Origin: Castellaniella sp049673105
GTDB taxonomy: Bacteria; Pseudomonadota; Gammaproteobacteria; Burkholderiales; Burkholderiaceae_B
Assembly (NCBI RefSeq): GCF_049673105.1
Contig: NZ_JBATXG010000020.1
Coordinates: forward strand, 1-64,000
Length of the DNA: 64,000 bases
Reading direction: 5' to 3'
Part shown: positions 52,715 to 61,360 of the stretch, piece by piece
How positions within the stretch are numbered: the stretch's first letter is position 1
How the letters are laid out: every line of letters starts with the position of its first letter
Notes under the pieces: model-generated
Told to the model about the DNA's origin: nothing
Seen by the model: only the letters and a program-made list of their open reading frames with translations
Databases searched by the model: none
Made by a program: the position numbers and the translations under genes

Positions 52715-53215
52715 TTAGTTGCGGGCGCCGGGGGGCAGGATCAGGCCGGAGTCTTCGCCCTGCGCGGGTTCGCCGCTTTGCTGGGCCAGGCGCTGTTCGT
52801 ACAAGGCCTGGAAGTTCATTTCGCTGAGATGCAGCGGCGGCAGCGAGGTGCGGGTGATGGCATCGGCCACATTGGCCCGCAGATAGGGATACAGCATGGT
52901 CGGGCAGACGATGCCCAGCAGCGGGTCGAGCTGTTCGGCGGGAATGTTGGAGGCTTCAAAGATGCCGGCCTGGCTCAGTTCGACCAGGTACAGGACCTTA
53001 TCGCCGATGCGGGTGGTCACCGTGGCCGTCACCACGGCTTCGAAGACGGATTCAGCCAATTGCTGGCCGCCCACCTGGATCGAGACCTCGACGGTCGGTG
53101 CTTCCTGTTCCAGGAAGATCGATGGCGCATTGGGCATTTCCAAGGACAGGTCCTTGACGTAGGTGCGCTGCAGCCCAAAGCTGGGGGCCTGGTCGGCGTT
53201 GTTTTCTTCAGACAT
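52715..53215 (-). CDS. secB: Protein-export chaperone SecB
   Basis: SecB keeps pre-proteins unfolded and hands them to SecA. The 166-residue protein shows the family pattern: acidic N-terminus, QRTYVKDLSLEMPNAPSIF, YLVELSQAGIFEASN and the core CPTMLYPYLRANVADAITRTSLPPLHLSEMNF. The length is slightly above average owing to a flexible C-terminal tail. grxC lies upstream in the same unit, gpsA downstream. Confidence 0.96.
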   Translation of the reverse strand: MSEENNADQAPSFGLQRTYVKDLSLEMPNAPSIFLEQEAPTVEVSIQVGGQQLAESVFEAVVTATVTTRIGDKVLYLVELSQAGIFEASNIPAEQLDPLLGIVCPTMLYPYLRANVADAITRTSLPPLHLSEMNFQALYEQRLAQQSGEPAQGEDSGLILPPGARN

Positions 53216-53251
53216 GAGATTTTCCGTACAAAAGGTGTGGAGAGGGCGGGA

Positions 53252-53509
53252 TCAGGCCTGCAGCAGCGGCAGCAGGCCGTCGGCACGGTCCAGGGCGGAC
53301 AGGTCGTCGAAGCCACCGATGTGGCGTTCGTCGATATAGATTTGCGGCACGGTGCGCCGACCGGTGCGTTCCATCATGATGGCGCGCTGATCCGGCTCGC
53401 GGTCCACGTAGATTTTATGGATGTGCTGGACGCCGCGTTGCTTCAGCAGCATTTCAGCGCGTGTGCAATAGGGGCACACGGTCGTGCAGTACATGGTGAT
53501 TTGGGCCAT
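53252..53509 (-). CDS. grxC: Glutaredoxin 3
   Basis: A dithiol glutaredoxin that reduces disulfides using glutathione. The 85-residue protein has the active site CPYC (in TTVCPYCTRAEMLL, about residues 11-14) and the glutathione-binding RRTVPQIYI and GGFDDLSAL segments. It contrasts with the monothiol CGFS glutaredoxin at 3742. It sits between the rhodanese-like gene and secB. Confidence 0.95.
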   Translation of the reverse strand: MAQITMYCTTVCPYCTRAEMLLKQRGVQHIHKIYVDREPDQRAIMMERTGRRTVPQIYIDERHIGGFDDLSALDRADGLLPLLQA

Positions 53510-53521
53510 GGTGAGCTTCGG

Positions 53522-53932
53522 TCAGGATTTTTTCAGGGGCATGCCGCCCTCGGTCCAGGCGTTCAGGCCGCCTTCCAGGCAGAACGCTTGCGTAAAGCCG
53601 TGCTTGCGCAGTTGCGCGACGGCGCGGGCGCCCTCGCGGCCATGGGCATCGACGATGACGACGGGCTTGTCCTGGGGCAGGGTGCCGACGTGGGCATCCA
53701 GCGTGTCCAGGGTGATGTTGCGGGCTTGCGGAATGTGGCCTGCCTTGAATTGTTCCGTCGGACGGATGTCCACGAACACACCTTGTTCGCGGTTGATATG
53801 CTGGATGGCGTCGGCCAGGGCGATGCGTCCGTTGGAACGCCCCTTGGCCAGACTGGGCCACAGCAACATGGCCCCGGATGCCAGGGCAATGAGCACGATC
53901 CAGAGGTTGTTTTGACTGAGTAAAAAGTCCAC
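53522..53932 (-). CDS. Membrane-anchored rhodanese-like protein without the active-site cysteine
   Basis: The 136-residue protein has an N-terminal membrane helix (about residues 8-28) and a rhodanese domain (VFVDIRPTEQFKAGHIPQARNITLDTL, then VVIVDAHGREGARAVAQLRKHGF and LEGGLNAWTEGGMPL), like E. coli YibN. The catalytic-loop position normally occupied by Cys (VxxCxxG) reads VDAHGREG, so sulfur transfer is unlikely. It starts with GTG behind AGGAAG. It leads the operon with grxC, secB and gpsA. Confidence 0.88.
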   Translation of the reverse strand: MDFLLSQNNLWIVLIALASGAMLLWPSLAKGRSNGRIALADAIQHINREQGVFVDIRPTEQFKAGHIPQARNITLDTLDAHVGTLPQDKPVVIVDAHGREGARAVAQLRKHGFTQAFCLEGGLNAWTEGGMPLKKS

Positions 53933-53976
53933 AGTGCTTCCTGTAACAGTGGTCTAGGGAAATTGTATGCTGAGGG

Positions 53977-53982
53977 ATTATA
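53977..53982 (-). promoter_or_regulatory. Candidate -10 element of the rhodanese-grxC-secB-gpsA unit
   Basis: The minus strand has a perfect TATAAT 45 bases upstream of the GTG start. A TTGAAA hexamer lies 14 bases further upstream, which is too close for a standard -35 box. The overlapping plus-strand TATAAA could serve gpmA. The assignment is tentative. Confidence 0.35.
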
Positions 53983-54021
53983 AAATGGTCCGCAGTTTTC
54001 AACTTTTCAGGTTAACCGATC

Positions 54022-54774
54022 ATGCACAAACTGGTTCTTATGCGTCATGGCGAAAGCCAATGGAATCTCGAAAACCGCTTCACTGGCTGGACCGACGTGG
54101 ACCTGACCGACACAGGCCGGACCCAGGCTTGGCAGGCCGGTGAACTGCTGCGTGCCGAAGGCTACGCCTTCGATCTGGCCTTTTCGTCGGTCCTGAAGCG
54201 CGCCATCCGCACGCTGTGGATCGCCTTGGACGCAATGGATGCCATGCATACGCCGGTCGGTTTGAACTGGCGCCTGAACGAACGCCATTATGGCGCGCTG
54301 CAGGGCCTGAACAAGGCCGAAACCGCTGCCAAATACGGGGATGCGCAGGTGCTGCAGTGGCGCCGGGCGTACGACATTGCGCCCGATCCGTTGTCCGTCG
54401 ACGATCCCCGTCACCCGCGGTTCGATGCGCGCTACCAGCGTGTGCCCGTCGATCAGCTGCCGGCGACGGAATGTCTGCGCGATACGGTAGCCAGGGTGGT
54501 GCCGTTCTGGAATGATTCCATCGCTCCTGCCATCCGTTCCGGACGCCGGGTCCTGATTGCCGCCCACGGCAATAGTCTGCGGGCGCTGATCAAGCATCTG
54601 GACGGCGTATCCGACGAGGACATCATCGGCGTGAACATCCCCACGGGTCAGCCGCTGGTCTACGAACTGGATGACGATCTGCGACCGCTGCGCCACTACT
54701 ATCTGGGCGACGAGGATCAGATCCGGGCTGCCATGCAGGCGGTGGCCAATCAAGGTAAGGCGCAACAGGCCTGA
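54022..54774 (+). CDS. gpmA: 2,3-bisphosphoglycerate-dependent phosphoglycerate mutase
   Basis: It interconverts 3- and 2-phosphoglycerate in glycolysis and gluconeogenesis. The 250-residue protein has the phosphohistidine motif LMRHGESQWNLENRFTGW (His near residue 9), ERHYGALQGLNKAE and the second histidine in AAHGNSLRAL. Length and motifs match the family. It heads the plus-strand run gpmA-envC-ctpA-moeB. Confidence 0.96.
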   Translation: MHKLVLMRHGESQWNLENRFTGWTDVDLTDTGRTQAWQAGELLRAEGYAFDLAFSSVLKRAIRTLWIALDAMDAMHTPVGLNWRLNERHYGALQGLNKAETAAKYGDAQVLQWRRAYDIAPDPLSVDDPRHPRFDARYQRVPVDQLPATECLRDTVARVVPFWNDSIAPAIRSGRRVLIAAHGNSLRALIKHLDGVSDEDIIGVNIPTGQPLVYELDDDLRPLRHYYLGDEDQIRAAMQAVANQGKAQQA

Positions 54775-54775
54775 T

Positions 54776-56158
54776 ATGCGTCGTATCGGTCTGGGGCTGT
54801 GCCTGTGCCTGGCGTTAAATGTCGCTCAGGCGCAATCTTCCTTGCAGGAACGCCAGGCGCAGGCCCGCGAAGACCGGCAAGTTTTACGCGACCGGATCGA
54901 TGCGCTGCAAAAACGCATCGGGGCGACAGAGTCCGAGCGTCAGGATGCCTCGCTCGCCCTGAAAGACTCGGAACAGGCGATTTCCGACATCAGCCGCACC
55001 CTCGTGGATCTGGACCGGCGTCGCAAGACGCTGGTCGCTACGCTGGAGCAGCTACAGGATGCGCATCGACAGCAGAGTGCTGAATTCGATCGCCAGCGCC
55101 AGGCGCTGGCCGATCAGTTGCGCGCACAATACGCCAGCGGCCTGTCCCCCTGGACGGCGGTGTTGTCGGGGCGGGATCCCCAGGAAATCGGTCGCGAACT
55201 GGCCTATCTGGCCTACGTATCGCGGGCGCGTGCCCGGATGCTGAAGACCTTGCAGGCGACGGTGTCGCGACTCGCCGACTTGCAGCAGCAGGCCGATCAG
55301 GGGCAACGGGAACTAGATGCCCTGGTAGCCGATACACAGGTTCAGAAACAGGCTTTGCAGGCGCAACAGGCGCAGCGGCGCGATGCGCTGGCTCAGGTGC
55401 AGGCCCGCCTGAAAGACGAGCACCAGCAGGCCAAGAGCCTGGAATCCAGGGATGCGCGGCTGGGCTCATTGATCGAGTCGCTGGATGCTGAAATCGCCCG
55501 CGCCGAGGCTCGTCGGCAGGCGGCGCTCAAGGCCGCCGCCGAGCGTCGCGCCAAAGAGCGGGCCGAGCAGGCGCGGCGCGAACAGCAGCGGCTGGCGCAG
55601 CAGCAGGCGCAGCAGGTGCGCGAACAGGCCGAACGCCACGTGCGGGAATCCGTCGGCACAGATTTGTCAGCCGAGGAACAGGCGGCCTCCGCCGGCCAAT
55701 CCCGACCCGTGCCGCCGACCGCGGCAGAACCCGCCGAAGATGCCGGCAGGGCCATGCCTGATACGGGGTTTTCCGGCCTGCGCAAAAACCTTCCCCGACC
55801 GGTGGCGGGCGAGGTGCAGGGGCGTTTCGGGATGCAGCGTCCCGAGGGCGGCGTGTGGCGCGGCATCGTGCTGCGCTCGGCGCTGGGTACGCCCGTGCAT
55901 GCCGTCGCCCCAGGGCGGGTGGTGTATGCGCATTGGCTCAGCGGCTTTGGCAATCTGCTCATCATCGATCATGGTCAGCAATATCTCAGCATCTACGGGT
56001 ATACCCAGGCCCTGCTCAAACAGGTGGGCGACGTGGTGGCGGCGGGGGATGTGGTCGCACGCGTCGGCGCCACCGGGGGGCAGGTCGAACCGGGGCTGTA
56101 TTTCGAGCTGCGCCATCAGGGGGCGCCGATCAATCCCCAACTATGGTTGCAGCCTTAA
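54776..56158 (+). CDS. envC: EnvC-like murein hydrolase activator with degenerate LytM domain
   Basis: EnvC-type proteins switch on periplasmic amidases at the division site. The 460-residue protein has a signal peptide (MRRIGLGLCLCLALNVAQAQ), a long coiled-coil region (about residues 25-300, rich in R, Q, E and A, with a KAAAERRAKERAEQ-type segment) and a C-terminal M23/LytM domain (about 335-460). The metal and catalytic histidines are lost: HxGxD reads RGIVLRS, and the HLHFE end reads GLYFEL. This is the pattern of the non-catalytic EnvC/NlpD group. It begins two bases after the gpmA stop. Confidence 0.9.
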   Translation: MRRIGLGLCLCLALNVAQAQSSLQERQAQAREDRQVLRDRIDALQKRIGATESERQDASLALKDSEQAISDISRTLVDLDRRRKTLVATLEQLQDAHRQQSAEFDRQRQALADQLRAQYASGLSPWTAVLSGRDPQEIGRELAYLAYVSRARARMLKTLQATVSRLADLQQQADQGQRELDALVADTQVQKQALQAQQAQRRDALAQVQARLKDEHQQAKSLESRDARLGSLIESLDAEIARAEARRQAALKAAAERRAKERAEQARREQQRLAQQQAQQVREQAERHVRESVGTDLSAEEQAASAGQSRPVPPTAAEPAEDAGRAMPDTGFSGLRKNLPRPVAGEVQGRFGMQRPEGGVWRGIVLRSALGTPVHAVAPGRVVYAHWLSGFGNLLIIDHGQQYLSIYGYTQALLKQVGDVVAAGDVVARVGATGGQVEPGLYFELRHQGAPINPQLWLQP

Positions 56159-56240
56159 TTTCTGTACTATGTTGATCTTGGTGCGTGCGCATCGCGCGAC
56201 GGGCCGTTTTGACGGCAGGGTATTTGTTTAGGGAACACGC

Positions 56241-57749
56241 ATGGGCATGCGAAAGAATCGAACGCTGGGTTGGATCATGGCAGGCTTTCTGGGGGGTATC
56301 CTGGTCAGCCTGGGCATTACCGCCGCGGCCCAGAAAGGCGAACCGCTGCCGCTCAAAAGCTTGCAGCAGTTCGCCAATGTCTATGGTGCCATCAAATCCA
56401 GCTATGTCGAGCCCGTGGCCGATCAGGTGCTGATAGACGATGCCATCAAGGGGCTGTTCACCGATCTTGATCCGCATTCCGTCTACCTGGACGAAGAAGC
56501 CTACAAACAGATGCAGGACATCACTCGCGGCGGTTTCGGCGGGCTGGGCATCGAGATCGGCACCCAGGACGGCATGCCTAAAGTCATCGCCCCCATCGAG
56601 GACACCCCGGCGGCGCGCGCCGGCATCCTGACGGGCGACCTGATCACGCAGATCAATGGCGAACCGACCAAGGGCATGTCCTTGAACGATTCGGTCAAGA
56701 AAATGCGCGGTGAACCCGGCACGCCCATCGATCTGACGATCGAGCGCGCCGGCAGCCCCAAGCCGCTGAAATTTCACATCGTGCGTGAAATGATCAAGAC
56801 CCGTAGCGTACGGGGCAAGATGCTGGCCAACGATATCGCCTACGTGCGCATCAGCCAGTTTCAGGATCGCACGACGGCGGATCTGGTCAGGATGCTGGTC
56901 GATCTGTCGAAAAAGCAGGCGCCCAAAGGCCTGATTCTGGATCTGCGTAACGATCCGGGCGGCTTGCTGGACGGCGCCATTGGCGTGACGTCCGCGTTCA
57001 TCGATGCGGGCAAGCTGGTAGTGTCCACCAAGGGCCGCATCCCTTCATCCAACGAAGAATTCTACGCCCGTTCGTTGAACAGCAATCATGGCGTCGATGC
57101 GGGGGTCACGCTGCCGTCCTGGACGCGCACCGTGCCCATGGCGGTGCTGGTGAACATCGGCTCGGCCTCGGCGTCGGAAATCGTGGCGGGCGCTTTGCAG
57201 GACTACAAACGCGCCCAGATCATCGGCAATCGCACGTTCGGCAAAGGCTCTGTGCAGTCGGTGCTGCAGCTTAGCAAAGACACGGGGATCAAGCTGACCA
57301 CCGCCCGCTATTACACGCCCAGCGGTCGATCCATCCAGAACACTGGGGTGGCGCCGGACCACATCGTGGACGACAGCGCCGCCGGCAATCTGTTCCGCAT
57401 GCAGCGCGAGGTCGATCTGCAGCATCATCTGGCCAGCCAGACCACGCAGCAGGCGGATGAAAATGAAGACAGCGATTTCGTCGAGGGCGAGATCAAGATG
57501 TTCGAGTTCGGCGGGGCGGACGATTGGCAGCTGCAGCAGGCGATCAACGTCCTGCAAGGGCGCCCGGTGATGAAATCCGACCCTGCGCTGACGCGCCAGG
57601 CCCGGGCGGCAGATAAGAACCCGGCGGCGGCGCCGGTTGCATCAGCCCCGGCCAAACCCGCCGCTGCTGAAAAAAAAACCCTGAATGAGGGTTCGGGTGA
57701 CGTAGATCGCTACCGGATCACCCCCGAAGGGCTGATCAAGGTCCAATGA
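56241..57749 (+). CDS. ctpA: C-terminal processing peptidase (S41 family)
   Basis: A periplasmic serine protease that trims envelope proteins from their C-termini. The 502-residue protein has an N-terminal membrane/signal segment (MAGFLGGILVSLGITAAA), a PDZ domain (GGFGGLGIEIGTQDGMPKVI... to about residue 190) and the S41 domain with the Ser/Lys dyad: serine in NIGSASASEIVAGAL and lysine in IIGNRTFGKGSVQ. A C-terminal extension (about 400-500) is acidic, then Ala/Pro-rich. Its stop overlaps the moeB start (ATGA at 57746). Confidence 0.95.
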   Translation: MGMRKNRTLGWIMAGFLGGILVSLGITAAAQKGEPLPLKSLQQFANVYGAIKSSYVEPVADQVLIDDAIKGLFTDLDPHSVYLDEEAYKQMQDITRGGFGGLGIEIGTQDGMPKVIAPIEDTPAARAGILTGDLITQINGEPTKGMSLNDSVKKMRGEPGTPIDLTIERAGSPKPLKFHIVREMIKTRSVRGKMLANDIAYVRISQFQDRTTADLVRMLVDLSKKQAPKGLILDLRNDPGGLLDGAIGVTSAFIDAGKLVVSTKGRIPSSNEEFYARSLNSNHGVDAGVTLPSWTRTVPMAVLVNIGSASASEIVAGALQDYKRAQIIGNRTFGKGSVQSVLQLSKDTGIKLTTARYYTPSGRSIQNTGVAPDHIVDDSAAGNLFRMQREVDLQHHLASQTTQQADENEDSDFVEGEIKMFEFGGADDWQLQQAINVLQGRPVMKSDPALTRQARAADKNPAAAPVASAPAKPAAAEKKTLNEGSGDVDRYRITPEGLIKVQ

Positions 57750-58546
57750 TCCATGACACTGCCGGGCTGGGCGATGCGCAATTGATGCGCTACGCCCGGC
57801 ACATCCTGCTGGATGAGCTGGGGATCGAAGGCCAGGAGCGCCTGCTGGCGGCGCGGGTGCTGATCCTGGGGGCAGGCGGCCTGGGTTCTCCGGCTGCCTT
57901 GTATCTGGCGGCTGCCGGCGTCGGCCATTTGCTGCTGGTGGACGACGACAGCGTCGAACTGAGCAATCTGCAGCGCCAGATCCTGCATACGATGGCAGGA
58001 CTGGGTCGGCCCAAGGCCGAATCCGGTCGTGACGCCCTGTTGGCCCTGAACCCCGATATCCGGGTGCGGGCGCTGGTCGAACGGCTGGACGAAGTCCGTT
58101 TGCGCGAACTCACCGCTCAGGTCGATCTGGTGCTGGATTGCAGCGACAATTTTGCCACCCGACATGCCCTGAATCGGGCCTGCGTCGCCAACCGTGTGCC
58201 TCTGGTATCAGGGGCCGCCATCAAATTTTCCGGGCAGATCAGCGTCTACGATTTGCGGGACGATGCCTCGCCTTGTTATCACTGCCTGTTTCCTGAAGCC
58301 GACGATGTCGAAGAGCTGCGGTGCGCCACGACCGGTGTGCTGGGGCCGCTGGTGGGTATGGTGGGCAGCGTACAGGCCGCCGAGGCGATCAAGCTGATCA
58401 CCGGCATGGGGGAACCCTTGGTGGGGCGGCTGTTGTCGGTCGACGCCCTGCGCATGCAGTGGCATACGATCCGTTTCAGGCGCGACCCGGAATGCCCGGT
58501 ATGCGCCCGGCGCGGGCATGCAGCAGCAGGGTGCTCAAACGATTGA
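57746..58546 (+). CDS. moeB: Adenylyltransferase MoeB/ThiF family
   Basis: Enzymes of this family adenylate the C-terminal glycine of MoaD or ThiS sulfur carriers in molybdopterin or thiamine synthesis. The 266-residue protein has the ATP-binding VLILGAGGLGSPAALYLAAAG, DDDSVELSNLQRQ and LDCSDNFATRHALN, and CxxC pairs CYHC and CPVCARR for structural zinc. Without neighbouring pathway genes, MoeB and ThiF cannot be told apart. It is coupled to ctpA, and its last 71 bases overlap the convergent HAD gene. Confidence 0.88.
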   Translation: MIHDTAGLGDAQLMRYARHILLDELGIEGQERLLAARVLILGAGGLGSPAALYLAAAGVGHLLLVDDDSVELSNLQRQILHTMAGLGRPKAESGRDALLALNPDIRVRALVERLDEVRLRELTAQVDLVLDCSDNFATRHALNRACVANRVPLVSGAAIKFSGQISVYDLRDDASPCYHCLFPEADDVEELRCATTGVLGPLVGMVGSVQAAEAIKLITGMGEPLVGRLLSVDALRMQWHTIRFRRDPECPVCARRGHAAAGCSND

Positions 58547-59225
58547 CGCGCACGTCCACGTACAGGTCGCGGCCATGCTGTTGCCGGGTGAACGGCGTGC
58601 CGGGGTGGTAAAGATACGCTGTGCCCAGCCCGGCCTGACGCGCAGATTTCAGATTCTTCAGCGTGTCTTCCACCAGGATGATCCGGTGCGCCGGCACACC
58701 GAGCCGGGCGACGATCTGGCGCATCAACCCCAGCGACGGTTTGGGGCGCGGCAGCCCCATGGGCATCATGTGATCAATCGCCCATAGGCCGTCGAATTCC
58801 TGCAGAATGCCCAGCGTCTTGAGGACGCGGCGGGCATAGTGGGCCGGTGCATTGGTCAGCACGATCCGGGTGCCCGGCAGGTCGCGTAGCCGGGCCTTCA
58901 GGCCGGTTTCGGTGCGCACCAGGGGGGCGACATCAAAATCATGGCAGCTGGCTAGAAACTGCCGCAGATCGACTTGGTGATGGCGGACCATGCCGATGGC
59001 CGTGGCGCCATAGCGTTGCCAGTAGCGCCGCCGCAGTACATCGGCTTGATCGGCAGGCAGGTGCAAGGCCTGGGCGACGGCAGCGCCCATGCGCTGGTCG
59101 ATCATGCCGAAAATGGCATGCGAGGCGTCGTGTAGGGTGTTGTCCAGGTCGAACAGCCAGATCGGGCCGCCCGGCAACGCAGGCCGCGCCCGCCGTAGCG
59201 GGCTGGGGGCGCGCAAGGGACTCAT
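58476..59225 (-). CDS. HAD-family hydrolase, pyrimidine 5'-nucleotidase-like
   Basis: The 249-residue protein has the HAD motifs: nucleophile DLDNTLHD (motif I, about residue 25), IVLTNAP (motif II), a lysine in RPKPSLGLM and VEDTLKNLKSA (motif III/IV). A helical cap lies between motifs I and II. The pattern resembles yeast SDT1-type pyrimidine nucleotidases. It follows argB on the same strand. Its 3' end overlaps moeB by 71 bases in an antisense manner, which is unusually long for convergent genes. Confidence 0.86.
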   Translation of the reverse strand: MSPLRAPSPLRRARPALPGGPIWLFDLDNTLHDASHAIFGMIDQRMGAAVAQALHLPADQADVLRRRYWQRYGATAIGMVRHHQVDLRQFLASCHDFDVAPLVRTETGLKARLRDLPGTRIVLTNAPAHYARRVLKTLGILQEFDGLWAIDHMMPMGLPRPKPSLGLMRQIVARLGVPAHRIILVEDTLKNLKSARQAGLGTAYLYHPGTPFTRQQHGRDLYVDVRVNRLSTLLLHARAGRIPGIPGRA

Positions 59226-59253
59226 GCCGCTTTCCCGACGCGGCGCGCCGTCA

Positions 59254-60156
59254 TCAGTGCGAACTGATCATGGTGCCGACCCCGCGGTCGGTCAGGATCT
59301 CTAGCAACAGGCAGTGGGGTACGCGCCCGTCGATGATGTGCACCGAATTCACGCCATGTCGCGCGGCGTCCAGGGCGGAAGAGATCTTCGGCAGCATGCC
59401 CCCCGACAGGGTGCCGTCCTGGAACAGCGTATCGATGGTCTGGGCCGACAGGCTGCGCAGCAGGGTGCCGGCTTTATCCAGGACGCCGGGGGTATTGGTC
59501 AGCATGACCAATTTTTCGGCGCCAAGGACTTCGGCCATTTTGCCGGCGACCACGTCGGCATTGATGTTGTAGGCCTGGCCGTCCTCGCCGTAGCCGATGG
59601 ACGAGATGATGGGAATGAACTGATCGTCTTGCAGGGCCTTGACCACGGCAGGTTCGATGCGTTCGATGTCGCCGACGAAACCGATGTCCAGCAGATTGCC
59701 GGGCTGTTCGGGGTCGGGCATCATTTTTTTACGCGCCTGGATCATGCAGCCGTCCTTGCCGGTCAGGCCGACTGCTTTGCCGCCGGCCTCGTTGACCATC
59801 ATGACGATGTCTTGCTGCACTTGGCCGCCCAGCACCCATTCGACGACTTCCATGGTTTCGGCGTCGGTGACGCGCATGCCCTGGATGAAGGTGCCTTCCT
59901 TGCCGATGCGCTTTAAGGCGCTGTTGATCTGCGGTCCGCCACCATGCACGACGACCGGGTTCAGCCCGACCAGCTTCAGCAGCACTACATCATGAGCGAA
60001 GCTGCGCTGCAGGTGTTCGTCGGTCATGGCGTTGCCGCCGTATTTGATGACGACGGTCTTGCCGTGGAAACGGCGGATGTAGGGCAGGGCCTCGGAGAGC
60101 ACTTCGGCCTTGATGGTGGCCGACAGTGCCGGGGCGGTGTCCGCGGGAGTTGTCAT
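59254..60156 (-). CDS. argB: Acetylglutamate kinase
   Basis: ArgB phosphorylates N-acetylglutamate in arginine synthesis. The 300-residue protein has VVIKYGGNAM near the N-terminus, VVVHGGGPQINSALKRIG, NINADVVAGKMAEVLGAEKLVMLTNTPGVLD and the C-terminal HIIDGRVPHCLLLEILTDRGVGTMI. An N-terminal helix before the kinase core (about residues 1-25) resembles arginine-inhibited forms of the family. Its start overlaps the end of the TlpA-like gene by four bases. Confidence 0.96.
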   Translation of the reverse strand: MTTPADTAPALSATIKAEVLSEALPYIRRFHGKTVVIKYGGNAMTDEHLQRSFAHDVVLLKLVGLNPVVVHGGGPQINSALKRIGKEGTFIQGMRVTDAETMEVVEWVLGGQVQQDIVMMVNEAGGKAVGLTGKDGCMIQARKKMMPDPEQPGNLLDIGFVGDIERIEPAVVKALQDDQFIPIISSIGYGEDGQAYNINADVVAGKMAEVLGAEKLVMLTNTPGVLDKAGTLLRSLSAQTIDTLFQDGTLSGGMLPKISSALDAARHGVNSVHIIDGRVPHCLLLEILTDRGVGTMISSH

Positions 60157-60650
60157 GAAGCCAATGCCTTTTCCACAGTGGCCAAGAAGGCCTGTTCGTC
60201 GTAATTGCCTAGATAGCGTTTGATGATGTTGCCCTGCTTGTCGATCAGAAAAGCCGTCGGGGTCAGGCGAACGTCGCCGAAGGCCTGAGCGATCTTGCCC
60301 TGGGCGTCGATCACGACCGGGAAGGGCAACTGGCGGGTTTCAGCGTAATTTTTAACGTAATTGGGCGGATCGTACTGCATGGCCACGCCGATCGTATCGA
60401 AGCCCTTGGATTTGAGGTCTTGGTAGTGGCGGATGGTGTCGGGCATCTGGGCGATGCAGGTGGTGCAACTGGTCGCCCAGAATTTGACCAGTACGACTTT
60501 GCCGCGCAGGTCCTGCGTGGTGACGGTCTTGCCCTGCAGATCGGTGAATGCGACATCGGGGGCCGCCTGAGCGGCGTCTTGCAGTTGCCAGAGCGCGATG
60601 GCGCCGCCAATGGCGATCATCGCAGCCAGGCCGAGAATCAGTTTCTTCAT
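60153..60650 (-). CDS. TlpA-like periplasmic thioredoxin-fold protein
   Basis: The 165-residue protein has an N-terminal membrane anchor (about residues 4-22) and a thioredoxin fold of the AhpC/TSA-Redoxin type: FTDLQGKTVTTQDLRGKVVLVKFWATSCTTCIAQMP with the redox pair C-T-T-C, then a cis-proline region LTPTAFLIDKQG. It is likely exported, reducing or oxidising periplasmic cysteines. It lies between dolP and argB in the minus-strand operon, with four-base overlaps on both sides. Confidence 0.9.
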   Translation of the reverse strand: MKKLILGLAAMIAIGGAIALWQLQDAAQAAPDVAFTDLQGKTVTTQDLRGKVVLVKFWATSCTTCIAQMPDTIRHYQDLKSKGFDTIGVAMQYDPPNYVKNYAETRQLPFPVVIDAQGKIAQAFGDVRLTPTAFLIDKQGNIIKRYLGNYDEQAFLATVEKALAS

Positions 60651-61360
60651 TGCACAGGCATAGGTTGTGCGCCTCCGCCGTCAGCTGCGGGCGGCGTGGC
60701 GGTGGCGCTGGATGAGCTGGAATCCGTGACGGGGGCCGATTTGCCGTCATCGGTGATCAGACTTTCCCGCGAGACGATCTGGAATAATTTTACGACTTTG
60801 TTGACCCCCGTGATGCTGGAGGTGACTTTGGCGGCCAGTTCGCCTTCGGTGGCGGTGACTTTGCCCATCAGGTAGACGATGCCGCGTTCGGTCGTGACCT
60901 TGATGGTGCGGAAAGGCACGTTGTCAGTGGTCATCAGCTGGCTTTTGACCTTGGACGTGATCCAGGTGTCGTTGGTGCGCACGCTAAGCGGCGTCAGGTC
61001 GCCCACGCGGATGTAGTCGTCCACGGAATGCACCTTGGTGATGCCGCGGGCGATGCTGACCGCCTGCTGGCGGTCGGCATCGGTGGGCACGTCCCCCACC
61101 AGCAGCAGCCGGCCAGCGTAGGATGTACCCACGATGCGGGCCTTGTCGCCAAAGGCCTTGTTCATTTCGCTGGAGGCCCGCAGTTCGATGGTCTGGTCGT
61201 CGACCTGTTCGCCGGCGGTGCGGCGGTCGGTGGCGACGACGGCAGTGGTGGCTGCCGTGCCGCCGACGATCAGCAGGCCGCATCCGGACAAGATGGACAG
61301 GCCGGCTACGCCGAGCACGCAGCGGGCCAGGGTGAGAGGCAGGCGATTGGACAAGGTCAT
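60647..61360 (-). CDS. dolP: BON-domain lipoprotein, DolP (YraP) like
   Basis: DolP is an outer-membrane lipoprotein that supports envelope integrity. The 237-residue precursor has a lipobox ILSGC (about residue 25-29) and two BON domains (about 50-125 and 130-200, each with the glycine-rich strand SYAGRLLLVGDV or ERGIVYLMGKV). A serine/proline/alanine tail follows. Its start overlaps the diaA stop (TGATG). The yraN-diaA-dolP order also occurs in E. coli. Confidence 0.9.
   Translation of the reverse strand: MTLSNRLPLTLARCVLGVAGLSILSGCGLLIVGGTAATTAVVATDRRTAGEQVDDQTIELRASSEMNKAFGDKARIVGTSYAGRLLLVGDVPTDADRQQAVSIARGITKVHSVDDYIRVGDLTPLSVRTNDTWITSKVKSQLMTTDNVPFRTIKVTTERGIVYLMGKVTATEGELAAKVTSSITGVNKVVKLFQIVSRESLITDDGKSAPVTDSSSSSATATPPAADGGGAQPMPVQ

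Noticed and set aside
51680..53923. A 747-codon open frame on the plus strand across gpsA, secB, grxC and the rhodanese gene
   Set aside because: It is antisense to four recognisable genes, has no family-like motifs, and is a by-product of high GC content and codon bias.
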